A stretch of 64,000 nt of DNA from assembly GCF_036669915.1 (NCBI RefSeq), contig NC_089315.1, forward strand, positions 8,698,111-8,762,110, written 5' to 3'. Positions 1-10,730 of this stretch are shown here, one piece after another (the stretch's first letter is position 1; each line of letters begins with the position of its first letter). The position numbers and the translations under genes are program-made. This DNA is from Pocillopora verrucosa (lineage: Eukaryota > Cnidaria > Anthozoa > Scleractinia > Pocilloporidae). The notes below the pieces were generated by a model. It saw nothing but the letters and a program-made list of their open reading frames with translations. It had not been told where the DNA came from and ran no database searches.

Positions 1-307
1 TTATCTGCTGCCATTCGTAAGGTTCTTTTCAAAAGTCTAGAGGATAACCCAACGTTTTAGAATACGGGTAGAGCTCAAAATAAGGGAATCTGCTTTTGAG
101 ATCAGGAAGAAATCTGGGGTTACACCGGTTTTGTCTTACTGTGCCCTCTGATGTGCACGGGAACTCGCCCCACCACCTCTCAAATGCGAAACTTAAATGA
201 ATCGCGACTTTGTCATTCACTTTTCTCGCGCCTGAGTGTAACTTCTTTTTTATGCCGTGATTCTTTATCGGTGCCTTGCCATACCTAAGGGTTATTGATC
301 TATGAGA
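1..307. other. Left-edge sequence without a recognised gene
   Basis: I see no splice-supported exon and no recognisable domain here. A minus-strand open stretch of about 63 codons (29-220) has no similarity that I recognise. It could be the tail of a gene or transposon that continues outside the window. Confidence 0.4.
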
Positions 308-310
308 GTG

Positions 311-1445
311 CCGGTATCCCAGCGGATTTGGACCCCCCGGTCCAAATCCGCTAGCGGATATGGACCCCCCCCCGGTTCAAATCCACAAGCGGATTTGGAC
401 CCCCCCTCCGCGGATTTGGACCCCCCAACAAAACTAAGTGAAAACATCATCCTCAACGTTCTAGTAAGAATGGAAGATACTTTACGTTCCAGTGCGTACT
501 GAAGTATGTTTTTAATTCAAAACATGCGTATCGTTAATGCGTACGAACTGGCATCCTGTCGGATGTTTATTTGGACCAAGGGAAATGGGTAAGAATTTAG
601 TTTAATGCCTGGAGAGAGGTCGTTTTGAACCTTTTCCGCGATAGTCGAACACCGCTAGATTCAATAAGAGACAAACTTGTGACACTAATTTATTTTGTCA
701 TTGTTCAATGCTCGAGTGTTGGGACGACATGGTACAGTGCGAGTTGTGCGGGGAAAGGTTACATATGAGCTGCGAGGGATTTAAGACTGCCCCGGAGGAC
801 GAGTGGCTCTGCATTGTCTGCAGATTGCCAGACTCTAGACGTCTTCGTAATTGTTTAAGTGTTATTTCGGTCCCTCAACAGTTAATAATCGTTAAAATTA
901 GAAAATAAGATTGAGTTCGATATAATAGTCATTAATGTTGATTTGCATCTGAAAATAAGCTGAGAGTTTCAATAGTTCAGAATAGAAACATTTTTACTTA
1001 TCATAGGCTTTACGAACGACTTGTAATACGAGTAGTTTCTTCGTTATTGTTCAAAAACTGTTTAATGTTATTATTTTAGAAAATCAGACTGAGTTATTTC
1101 TGTGACTGGACGCAATAGTCTCCACTATTGTTATGACGTTTCGTACCAATGTTGATTCGCATCAGAAGAAGCAAAGATTTATTGTAACAATTTCAATAGT
1201 TCGAATGCAGTAGTTTGTTCACATCTAATTCTTGCGTATACTGTACGACTCGCTATAATTAATGCAGTAGAATTGGAACGAAATGGCTGGGGGTTTTTTT
1301 ACCTTTATTGAGGAAATGTTGTGTTGTGATTGAAAAGAACATCGACAAAAAAGCTTGCAAATAGAATTAGTTACCAAATATGATACAAAGGATGCTTAAA
1401 AGGAAAGTTTGGACCGGGGGGGGTCCAAATCCGCTGTGACACCGG
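311..1445. mobile_element. TIR-bounded DNA element with internal tandem palindromic repeats
   Basis: The left end (about 311-349) reads CCGGTATCCCAGCGGATTTG and runs on into a C-run followed by GGTCCAAA. The reverse complement of the right end (about 1408-1445) reads CCGGTGTCACAGCGGATTTG followed by the same C-run and GGTCCAAA. The two ends therefore form terminal inverted repeats of roughly 38 bp. Just inside the left end the unit AGCGGATTTGGACCCCCC is repeated about four times (318-427). The interior is AT-rich and carries one PHD-finger-like coding fragment but no visible transposase. I could not identify a target-site duplication. The likeliest reading is a non-autonomous DNA transposon of unknown superfamily. 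Confidence 0.6.
675..860 (+). pseudogene. PHD-finger coding fragment
   Basis: Translation around 690-825 gives a C4HC3 pattern. A CHC pair is followed after about a dozen residues by MVQCELCGERLHMSC and, about 15 residues later, by WLCIVC. The order Cys-Cys / Cys-x2-Cys / His-x2-Cys / Cys-x2-Cys is that of a PHD zinc finger, which binds histone tails in chromatin proteins and also occurs in some transposon proteins. The open frame stops at 908 and no flanking domain or clear splice sites are visible. It lies inside the TIR-bounded element, so it is either captured gene sequence or what is left of the element's own protein. Confidence 0.5.
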
Positions 1446-1665
1446 TCTTCAATTAAAAGGAAAAGGAAATTTAAAAAAAACCAAAAAACCAAACGCATTG
1501 CATGCACTTGTGATATGGATTTTTCCTCTATTTGAGAATTGGAAGGTGATGTCGACATTTTTATCTTTTAATGTAATTCTGTTCATATGTTTGTACCTTG
1601 GACATATTTACTTACGGCTACGGTAACGAAAAAAGAAAATGAAAAGTAAGAACTAAAAAAGGACG

Positions 1666-1670
1666 AAAAA
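1666..1670 (-). terminator. Pol III T-run terminator of tRNA-Arg
   Basis: Five A on the plus strand (T5 on the minus strand) lie two bases past the 3' end of the tRNA gene, as expected for RNA polymerase III termination. Confidence 0.7.
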
Positions 1671-1671
1671 T

Positions 1672-1744
1672 CGACCACGATGGGAGTCGAACCCACAATC
1701 TTCCGATCCGAAGTCGGACGCCTTATCCATTAGGCCACGCGGCC
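1672..1744 (-). tRNA. tRNA-Arg (anticodon TCG)
   Basis: The reverse complement folds into a complete cloverleaf of 73 nt without an intron. The acceptor stem is GGCCGCG/CGTGGTC with two G-T wobbles. The D arm contains TGGCCTAATGGATAAGGC. The anticodon stem TCCGA/TCGGA encloses loop CTTCGGA, which places anticodon TCG at 1709-1711 (reads CGA, arginine). The T arm is GTGGG-TTCGACT-CCCAT with an intact B box. The sequence is very close to the animal tRNA-Arg(TCG) consensus and looks functional. It sits about 300 bp upstream of QTRT2 on the other strand. Confidence 0.95.
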
Positions 1745-2044
1745 ACCTACAATTAAGAGGAGCGATAAATAGTTATTTAATTATCAGCAAGTTTGATGGT
1801 CAGCGGTAGTTTTTAATATCGTCCACCTCAAATTTATTTCAATTACGTTACTTTTAGCCTCTGATGATAATGAACCTCTCGAATACTTTTACATTTCGAG
1901 TGTCCTGTTATATATATATATATATTTTTTTTGCTTTGATTTCACAGGATTACGGAGAAATTAATCGTCTTAACGGGTGGGATACAAGACGTGAATTAAA
2001 TAACATAGAATTCTCTTCACTGAGCTTAAGAGACTTGAGAGGTC

Positions 2045-5000
2045 ATGAAGTTTTCCGTGCGCCAGAAGTCTCGGGGAACCAGATTTGGTGTTCTTAGCAT
2101 AGAGAATCACGAAATCCAGACTCCTTGCTGTTCACTGTACTCTCGTGGAGGCGTAGTACCTCACCTTACCACGGATGTTTTAGACTCAATGGGAAGTGTA
2201 CCATCCATTTTCCATTTATCTCTTCAAACCACGTGAGTACGGTAAGCTCAGTGTAAGCTCCCTAATTGGATCGAACTTATAATATGCGTTGAAGATAGGG
2301 CTGTGATGAATTTTACACTCGAATAAAGTTACCACATTGCTTTATTTGGACAACAAGGTCAGTTTGTCGAGATGAAATCAAGCTCCGTTTTGAAAACCTG
2401 ACTGCTTTTTTACATGAGCTTGGTCAAACTTGCAAGATTTCACCTCATGCCTCTATGCTGTTCTCTTTCCTCTTCTACAAATTTCGGTGTATTCACCTCA
2501 CATCGTGGGCCATCCTTGCAACCCAGTTAGAGCTCGAAAATACTCCATTGAATGCTTTGTGACCCCTAACACCCTAACATCAGTCATCAGTATGCATATT
2601 TTCCATACTTTTCTCTCTACATTAAGTTTTTCTTTGGTGCTGACCAGGAGAATTTGTTCAACACGCAAAGCTTCTTAGGTTGGTGATCATTCCCTTAATT
2701 CTCGTGATCTTAATGAATGATTCAGAAGTATTACTGTAAGGAGAAACTATATGCTGGTCACTCTTAGAGTATAAAGTGTTAAGCATGGTAATTAAGAGGC
2801 ATGGTAAGTACACTGAGTTTGCAATGTGGGTGATGATTTAAGATTTGGTTTGGATCTTTTATAGGATTGATCAACCAGGTATTGAGACCATTAACCAGTC
2901 TAACTACAATGGAATAAAACCATTCTTAGGATTGGAAGTGAGTGAAATAACATTACAGTCAACTCTCTCATAAGCAGACACCTTTGGGAATTGGAAAAAG
3001 TGTCCATTAGTAAAACTGTCAGCCTACAGGAGTTATTCTCAGAAGCAGACACCAGAAAAAAAAATAGTCAGATCTCAGAACTGGAAGTCAGAACCTTGTC
3101 AATATCAAATGATCAGACAGCTTGTTCTCCCATGGATAAATGGCAATTTGATAAAACCAATCCCACTGTTCTGTTGCTCTTTCAAAGATCATATCTTTGT
3201 TCATTTGCAAGCACTAGCCAAATTTTATTGCCAATGGTCAATTATTGTACAAAGGAGTGTCTGCTTACAACTTACAAGAGCACATAAACTGAAGAAAACT
3301 CCAATTTCCTCGTTAAAAAGTGTCAGCATCCACTTAAAGATAGTGTCCACCTACAGGAATGAATAAATGTAGAGCAGGACTATGAGGCAAAAATTAGAAT
3401 TGGAAAAAGTGTTTGTAGGAAGAACTGTCATCTTATGAGACTGAATCTTTTATGACCAGTGCCTTTGAGGTGACAAACCAACAAAAGTGGGAAAAAAATG
3501 AACAAAATTTTAGTTTTAGTTGAGCTTCATCTATGTGATTTATTTTTCTTCCCACTCCCAATATTTCATCAGTGTCTTACTGTCTTCTATGCAATTTTTA
3601 TGAAGTTTAGTTAGTATAGAGAATTTGGTTTTGGATCAATTAATTGATGCTTTTCTTTATTCTTATTACTTGTCTGCTTGATATGGTATCGGTACTGTAA
3701 AGAGAAATTCTATCTTGATTACTTATGGGAGTTAAAAAGTGATGATTCTTCAAGGAAGATTTTTTAATTCATTGGAACTTATGATCAGCTGTCAAAGTAG
3801 ATAAGATTTCCTGATTGCCTCTTAGTTTTTTCTCCTAAGGAGTATGCTTTGACTCCATGTACTCAACTTAACCTGATATTCAAGCATATCATAATGCACC
3901 AGTGACACCATTGTTCTTTTCCTTTTTTAATTTTTTTAATTGTTATATTTTATTTATAGAAAACACTTTACTATAGAGAACATACAGTACAGTAGATACC
4001 ATGTTAGAGGAAAATTACAGCTCTTTTGAGACTACAATCGATAAACAAACAATTTAATTCTAAGTGCTACTGATAAGAAATTTTAAAATCATGAGAACAT
4101 CAAAATCAAGTAGATACATGAATTTGTCCTACTGAGATGGTGGTGGCAAAATTTCTGGGACAAAATCTTTTAACATAGGGTGTTTCCCTTTGTTGTTAAA
4201 GAGCTTAGCAGTTTTGTTTTTCATTGCAATGTATCTTCCAGTCATTATGTTTTCTCGTAGTTTTATCTTAAACAGTGAAAAGAGTAAAGATATTTCATCC
4301 AAATTACATTTCTAAATGAAGTACATTGTTCTTTTCAGGGATTCATTACTTACTTATCAATTCAAGATCCTGGTCAAGAAGTGCGTCAAGGCTACAATGA
4401 GGAAAAGTCTGTGTCAGTGTGGACACCAGGTGGCCGCAAAAAGGTGCTTAACCCTTTACACCCTAATATCAGAATGCATATTCTCAATACTTTTCTCAGT
4501 ACATTTCTTACAGTTCTGACAAGGAGCATTTGTGTAACAATCTAGAGCTTCTATCATTGGTGATCATTTCCTTTTTTCTTGTGACCTTTGTCTGATTTTG
4601 GGGGTGATATTGTAAGGAGAAATTACATGCTAGTTACTCTTAGGGGTTAAAGGGTTAATCAGACATTATCAATTCAGAATTTTTTAATACAGTGATGCAC
4701 ATCATGAACTGTCAAGCCTAAAACTGTCAAGATAAATAGAGGATGTTACATGGCTGCACGGGGATACAAATTTTTTCTTCAAGTGCTGAAAGTATCTCTC
4801 ACGTGTGAGAGATACTTTCAGCACAAGAAGATAAAATTCATATGCCCAAGTGGCCATGTAATGTTCTTTTTATTTTATAGATACTGATGAAATTCCTACA
4901 TAAAAGACAACTTTTTTTAATTCATTTTTGAAATGGCAAAATAGTACAATTAAAGTGGTCACCTATCGCAAAATGCCTGTCACAAAAATGTTATGAAGCT

Positions 5001-8000
5001 CAGAAAAAGTATCAATGTGAAAATTTGGCAGCTCATTGAGAAAGTCAGCGATAACTGTACCATCCTTACACCTTGAAGCCATTTTGTGAATGAAATTTCA
5101 AAAGAATCAGCCGCACACGTGAGCAGGAAGCTCTCTTGTAATTGGCGAATCATGTTAGTAACCATGACGACACCAATATCCTCACACATGAAAGATAAAA
5201 ATAGTGTCTTCACTGCACGCAATGAAGATATGATTTTTTAGTAAAAGGAAAAATCCTGGTATTTCATCAATATCTATATAACAAAACCAAATCTTAAACC
5301 CAGGAATACCAGATAAATTATTTAATGGAAGAAAGAATAATGGCCAAATTTTCCGCTCCTCTCACCATACTTATGTTCAGTATTGAATGTTAATCAGTGT
5401 TTGGAGGGCACTTTCCAACTGGGTGGTCCTATATTTCAGCATTCTCCCATCTTTAACCCTTTACACCCTAACATCAGTATGCATATTCTGCATACTGTTC
5501 TATATACATTTCCTAATGTGCTGGCAAGGAGAATTTGTTTAACAATCAAGAGGTTCTTCAGTTGATTATCATTTTCTTTATTCTCATGACCTTAATGTTT
5601 GATTCAGGGATGAAAGTCACTCTCATGGATCAAAGGGTTTAGGCATTTCTTCCAGGTCAAGTCACATGTAGCTGAGTTTTCAGAGTTAATCATGACAAGC
5701 TGATTTTGAGGCAGAGATGCACTTGGCAGACTTCAAAAATTTTAAGTTTCTGTTAAATGAGAATGTTGATGGAGCAAGATATTTTTTTTCTTATTCTTGT
5801 GACACCCAAAGAACTGCTTCTCTTCAATACACTCCTTAGTGTTGACACACATGGCAAAGTTGAAGGTTTTTTCTGCCTGAAGATGTGGTGCAACACCATG
5901 CTACTTTGAGCATTCAGTAAAAACTTGATTTGAGCCAATTAAAGGAAAGGAATTCATTATGATCCCTTACTGATGATATTATAGTCCAGAATTGAATTAA
6001 GCTGGTGAAACCTTGTGATGCTTGTAAATGGAACATTTCCATCAACTCATATGAGCAGGTGTGGTTACCGCCATAAATTATCTGGAAAATGCATGTTCCA
6101 TTTACATGTAAGTTGTACAACAACTTTTTTTTGCAATGATTTTCAGGTGGATGTGAATCAGTTCAAGGCAGTGCTTGAATCATTCAAACCCAACATGGCT
6201 GAGTGTCTTTGTGATACAATTCCTGCATCGGGACAGACTGAAAAGAGAATTCGTAAATCTGTTGACCGAACTCTAAAATTTCTTGACCAATGCATTGAGG
6301 AAAGAGAAAAAACTAAGGTTGGTGAACTCTCTGTATTTTCCTTTTATGTGGCTTTTTCTTTAAATCCTGTGCCTTCTTTTAAGTTATGAACACAAATCAT
6401 ATTATTATTGAGTTCTTTTACATTTTTTTAATGCAGAGCTTGATATCATGCAATTTACTGGGAGTAATTGAAGGATCAAGCTCAGAGACACAGAGAATAC
6501 GATCCGCCAAAGAGACATCACAGAGACCAGTTCCAGGTACAAAAAAAAATTGTGACTGCCTATATTTATCTATACAGTAAATTAATATAGAAGGTAGGTT
6601 GATTCACACGCCACACACATTCACATGATCTTCTTCATTACACCGAAGGTAGTAAATTTTGGTGGTGATTTGTTTTGAGGGATTCATTTTTGGAGGAACT
6701 TCATTTTCTAAATTGAGGACTATCTACAAAATATAAAAAAAATTGAAACCAGTAAAACTTCCATACTCCATTGTATTTGAATAGTCAAATTTACCAATAG
6801 TCTTAACCCTTTAACTCCCATGAGTGACCAAGACAGAATTTCTCCTTACAATATCAATACACTATCAACCAGATAAGTGATGAGAATAAAGAAAAATATC
6901 AATTTGGGGATAATTAGTTGATCCAACTCTTAATTCTCTGAACTAACATTATATGAATTGTATGGTTGACAGTAAGGTGAATTACAATTTTGATCTGGAA
7001 GTTAAAGGGTTAAAGAAAAGGATTAAGGCAGACCCCAGGGTGATTCTGGTGGTTTGGGTGATCAAACCCTTAAGACTCAAATGAAGTCATTTAAAAGCAT
7101 GAGTGGTTTCTGATGAAAAACTTTAGTAGATATAATGGATTTTAAAACAGCTAATATCAGCAATTGTCTCTAGGCATGAAACAGCCTACCATTATCCCTC
7201 AAGATCTAGATTTCAACATTTCCTAAAGAGAGGATGCTCCCTGACCTTCTAAGATAGTCTGCCTTTGGTGAAAGTTCACCTGAACCCCCTTACCAAATCC
7301 TGGATCTGCCTTGGAAGGAGTCACACTAAATAAAATATTATTTGTAAAGGTTGAAAAATAAATTTCATTATCAGTTGAACTGCTTGTTTGTAAAACAGTA
7401 TTTTTGTGTCACAGAATTATAGTCTATTAGTTGAGTAAAGAACCATTAGAGAACATATTCCTAAGCCAGCTATACATATACTGTCAACAAATTATATAAC
7501 TTAGGAGATGATAATAATCTCTCATTGTAGGTTTTGTTCTTGAGGGATTCAATTCTAGTGTGTGTAATTGGTGTTCTTTGTTGCAGAAGACATTGGTCAG
7601 TACTCATTTATAATTGTAGCAATTATTACTGATAATCTTGATATTTTCAGGCTTTTTTTTTCATAAAGACAGTAAGAAATTTTTTTTTTTCAAGTTTAAT
7701 TTTTTTCGTAATTCCTAAGTTTGGTATGGTATCTGGTTTAAATTGAGGTCTTAAACTAATTATGGATTAATTATCTTTTTTTTATAAGACTGAAAACCAA
7801 GAGTAGATTTGTTCTTATCAGTTTTGTGTTCATACTAGGAATTTTTACCTGATGATAAGCCACGACTGATCCATGGTATAGGATCTCCAGGTGAACATCA
7901 TTAATTTACTTTCTGCTTTCATTGGTGATATTGCTTTTAATCATAAGCACCTTGTGATAATCTCTTTCCTATCTAACTTGAGACTCTCAAACTTTAACAT

Positions 8001-10730
8001 AATTTTTGAGAAAAATTCAATGGACTATTTCAACTTATGCAAAATAACAGTCAGGGAATGTAGCTGCTATGTATCCCATTTTGAATTCATTCAGGGACTT
8101 TGGTTGGTGTTTCTATGAGATAACACTTTCCAGTTTATTCTGATAAAGTGTTTGATGCATATACACATTGAGATGAGATTGTCAAGTCAAGTCTGGAAGT
8201 TAAAGGTTGACTAAGTATATATTTTGAAATATTTCATAAAGTTTCCCTTAATTTTCTGAAACACTCTTTTAAATAATGGATACTAAGTGCTTAGATTCTG
8301 AGTCAGAAACTCAATTACATGTTAAACCTGTTACAAACTTGCTGTTTGTAAGAAAAGTACTGTTTGGGTAAAGAAACTATGACTGTCATATTTTGTTACC
8401 TCCACTTACGCCTCTTTTTTCGGTTTTTTGCAGAAGAGGTAGTGTTGGCAGTGGAATGTGGAGTTGATATCTTTGATTCATCATATCCTTTACATCATTA
8501 AGAAAAAAAATTAAAACAATGCTGCTGTTTGCAGCCACCATATTCATATTTCTTTAATGGCACAAATTACTTGGCTTTTGTAAAGTTCATTTGAAATGTC
8601 ACAGTGGTGAATTCAAGCATCTGTGTTTGGTTTAATGGAAGAAGCAGAGGCCAAGGGGTCAGATGGCAAGATTCTGGATTAAGAGTTCCAGTCTAGGTTC
8701 TAGTCCTGGCTGGGGATACTACATGTTGTGTTCATGGGCAAATTGCTGTATTTTCACAGGATTAGCCTGAAGATCAAGCATTATTTGATTATGCTTTATT
8801 TTAGGTATGTTCCCTCCCAATGTCACATGTTACACTGATAGTGCACACAGGTGGATCACACAGGTGGCTCATTTGTACCCTATGCCTGCCCAAGTATTCT
8901 GTAAACTACTTAGGAACCAGCAGGGTGTCAATGACCAGTCAGGGAAACCTGACACCAATGAATCTGGTATGCAGACCTTCATGTACTCACTTCCCCCACA
9001 TTGCAGGTGTCCCCATGTAGTACATGTAGCTTTAATTTTTGTCTTTTTTGTTTTTATCACAAAATGGGAAAATATAAGCAAATGACCTGTTTTTTCTTTG
9101 AGACTTCCCAAGTTGTCATAAGACCCCTAGTTTGTGGGAGTAAGGAAAACAGATTTTAGCATTTTATTGAACATTTGTCCTTAATCATGGCACCTATCCT
9201 TGTCAAGTAGCAGAGAGAGGATGTGCTTTGGATATTAAATGGAGCAGAAAAAGATTCAAACCAGAGCTCACATATTTACCCTCAACTTCAGAGAGATTAG
9301 AAGGAGAACTAAAAAATTCAGAGGACAGTTTGAATGAATTAAGTACAAGTTCACATCAAAAAGAAATAGTGGGTGGTGGAACATTGTTTGAAATAAATCT
9401 CAATCATACGAGGTGTGTCTTCTATTTAAAGTTGAATTAATGTAAGATGTGATGTTGCCTTGCAAAGACTGATGATTCAGTTCATTTAGTCAGTGCTTTC
9501 CTTTCTATTGATGTCTTTAATTTGCTTATCATTTTTATTGACAATAGTAACAATAATGATATTAATGATAATGATAATAATTACAATAATAGTTAAACCA
9601 CCAGCTGCCCTTCAGTTTCTTACTTTGGGTTTTCAGGAAGGTCTTTTAAAAATACAAAATAAATGCAATAAATTAACAAACAAAACTAATTAGAAAATAA
9701 AAACTATTTAAAACATGAAAAAACTCTGGAATGGATATTGAGTTGTACATTATTTATTCATAAATTCATTTAGGTACAGCTCAGACTTCACCTCTCTTGT
9801 TAGTGGTTGTACATGTTACTGCTGCACAAATTATACACGGGCTTATGTTCATCATCTGCTTGTCACCAAAGAGATGCTTTCCAAAGTTCTTCTTATGATG
9901 TAAGTATTCAGTCATTGCATTTCCTTGTTACCATCCATGTCATAGAACACGTTGCTCTATAACATAGGTTACATATTTTTAAGTTGGTGGCAATAGTGGG
10001 AAAAGGAAAACAAGGGAAAAAGGACAAATATATAAGCACAACTCTAAAAGTAAAGTCAATAAATAGTACATGAACCATTTTATTGCTTGGTGTTAAGGAC
10101 ACTTTGGCCTAAAGACTTAGGGTTTAGGGTTAGGCAAGGACTCAGTTCAAGCCCTTGTCAAGATCAGAATACTGTCAAGGAAACCAGTCCAAATCAATGA
10201 GAGGAGGGATATAAAGTTACCTTTAATGGACTAGTATCCCATTTTGGAGAAACAGCTGCAGTATATTCACAGAAATAATGTACATGAAAAATTGAAGAGC
10301 TTCTGATTGGCTGAAAACAAGTGCAAACTACAAATAGCATGCATGCTGTCAAAATTTTGTCTGTCTTGAATTTTTGTGATGTTTTTTCAAGTCATTATTG
10401 ATAGGTAATTACATGATTAATCGTTCTTGTGAAATTAAAACTTATGAGCTTATGCAAGTTTTTTGTCTTTGAAAAATTAACTCATACTCGTTTGTACCAA
10501 ATTTCACTCAAAATCATGTTGTTATCTATACTAATTGGAAACAGTGTCACTGATTACCTGTCTGTGGTCCATTACAGTGACTTCAAGATCATTAAAATTT
10601 ACATAATATTTTTTATTTCAGCCATAATCTACATGAATATTGTCAGTTTTTCGCTGGCATTCGTTTGTCAATAGAGGAGGATAACTTCGAAGAGTTTAAA
10701 AGGAACTTTACCGAAAGCCACCATCTGTAG
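2045..10730 (+). CDS. QTRT2: Queuine tRNA-ribosyltransferase accessory subunit 2
   Basis: Non-catalytic partner of QTRT1. The heterodimer swaps guanine-34 for queuine in GUN-anticodon tRNAs (His, Asn, Asp, Tyr); the animal protein associates with mitochondria. I place 11 exons: 2045-2232, 2865-2937, 4339-4443, 6147-6317, 6437-6536, 7531-7595, 7839-7890, 8434-8482, 9194-9412, 9774-9899, 10622-10730. They join in frame to 418 codons, against about 415 in vertebrates. Recognisable blocks are [58 protein letters not shown] and the zinc motif C353-x-C355-x2-C358-x25-H384, complete in [19 protein letters not shown] and the last exon. The ATG at 2045 begins MKFSVRQ, matching the family start. An acceptor-like site near 1948 suggests a 5' UTR intron. 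The intron after 8482 looks U12-type. Introns hold several MITEs. Confidence 0.97.
2560..2781 (+). mobile_element. TTAA-type MITE copy, QTRT2 intron 2 side
   Basis: Decayed copy of the roughly 200 bp repeat best seen at 4448-4658. It shares the blocks ACACCCTAACATCAGT, GCATATTTTCCATAC, GGAGAATTTGTTCAAC and TGTAAGGAGAAACTA, and it ends in a degenerate form of the shared terminus. Confidence 0.7.
4448..4658 (+). mobile_element. TTAA-flanked MITE, well preserved copy
   Basis: This copy starts TTAACCCTTTACACCC and ends GGGTTAAAGGGTTAA. TTAA sits at both ends and CCCTTT is mirrored by AAAGGG. A TTAA target duplication with CCC-starting termini fits a piggyBac-like non-autonomous element (inference). 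It begins 4 bp after the splice donor of QTRT2 exon 3. Confidence 0.75.
4746..4861. mobile_element. Fold-back (hairpin) MITE
   Basis: A near-perfect inverted repeat with arms of about 55 nt and almost no loop. It begins TTACATGGC and ends GCCATGTAA, and the centre is GAGAGATACTTTCAGCAC mirrored at 4782-4825. It would form a long stable hairpin in an intron of the QTRT2 transcript. It is most simply a palindromic MITE. Confidence 0.7.
5453..5641 (+). mobile_element. TTAA-type MITE copy
   Basis: Same family and orientation as 4448-4658: it starts TTAACCCTTTACACCC, contains GAGAATTTGTTTAACAATC, and ends in CAAAGGGTTTA. It lies in QTRT2 intron 3. Confidence 0.75.
6803..7013. mobile_element. TTAA-type MITE copy, second subfamily
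   Basis: The ends are TTAACCCTTTAACTCCC and GTTAAAGGGTTAA, so termini and length match the 4448 family. The interior (GATGAGAATAAAGAAAAATA) is of a different subfamily. It lies in QTRT2 intron 5. Confidence 0.7.
8483..9193 (+). other. U12-type (AT-AC) minor spliceosomal intron in QTRT2
   Basis: The intron begins ATATCCTTT, the exact U12 AT-AC donor consensus. It ends TCCTTAATCATGGCAC, in which TCCTTAAT (9178-9185) matches the U12 branch-site consensus about 9 nt before the terminal AC, and there is no polypyrimidine tract. Joining 8482 to 9194 gives [18 protein letters not shown], collinear with vertebrate QTRT2, with a phase-2 junction. No GT donor near 8482 preserves the protein. Confidence 0.88.
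8645..8770 (+). mobile_element. tRNA-derived SINE remnant
   Basis: A degenerate Pol III B-box-like GGTTCTAGTCC (8696-8706) precedes CTGGGGATACTACATGTTG and TTCATGGGCAAATTGCTG. This resembles the tail of tRNA-derived SINEs that are dispersed in cnidarian genomes. It is a fragment inside the U12-type intron. Confidence 0.4.

Noticed and set aside
1672-2232. Functional pairing of the tRNA gene with QTRT2 next door
   Set aside because: The tRNA reads CGA (Arg) and is not a queuosine substrate (His, Asn, Asp, Tyr); the proximity is most likely chance.
4746-4861. MicroRNA precursor
   Set aside because: The arms are nearly perfectly complementary over the full length with TTACATGGC ends, which fits a palindromic MITE better.
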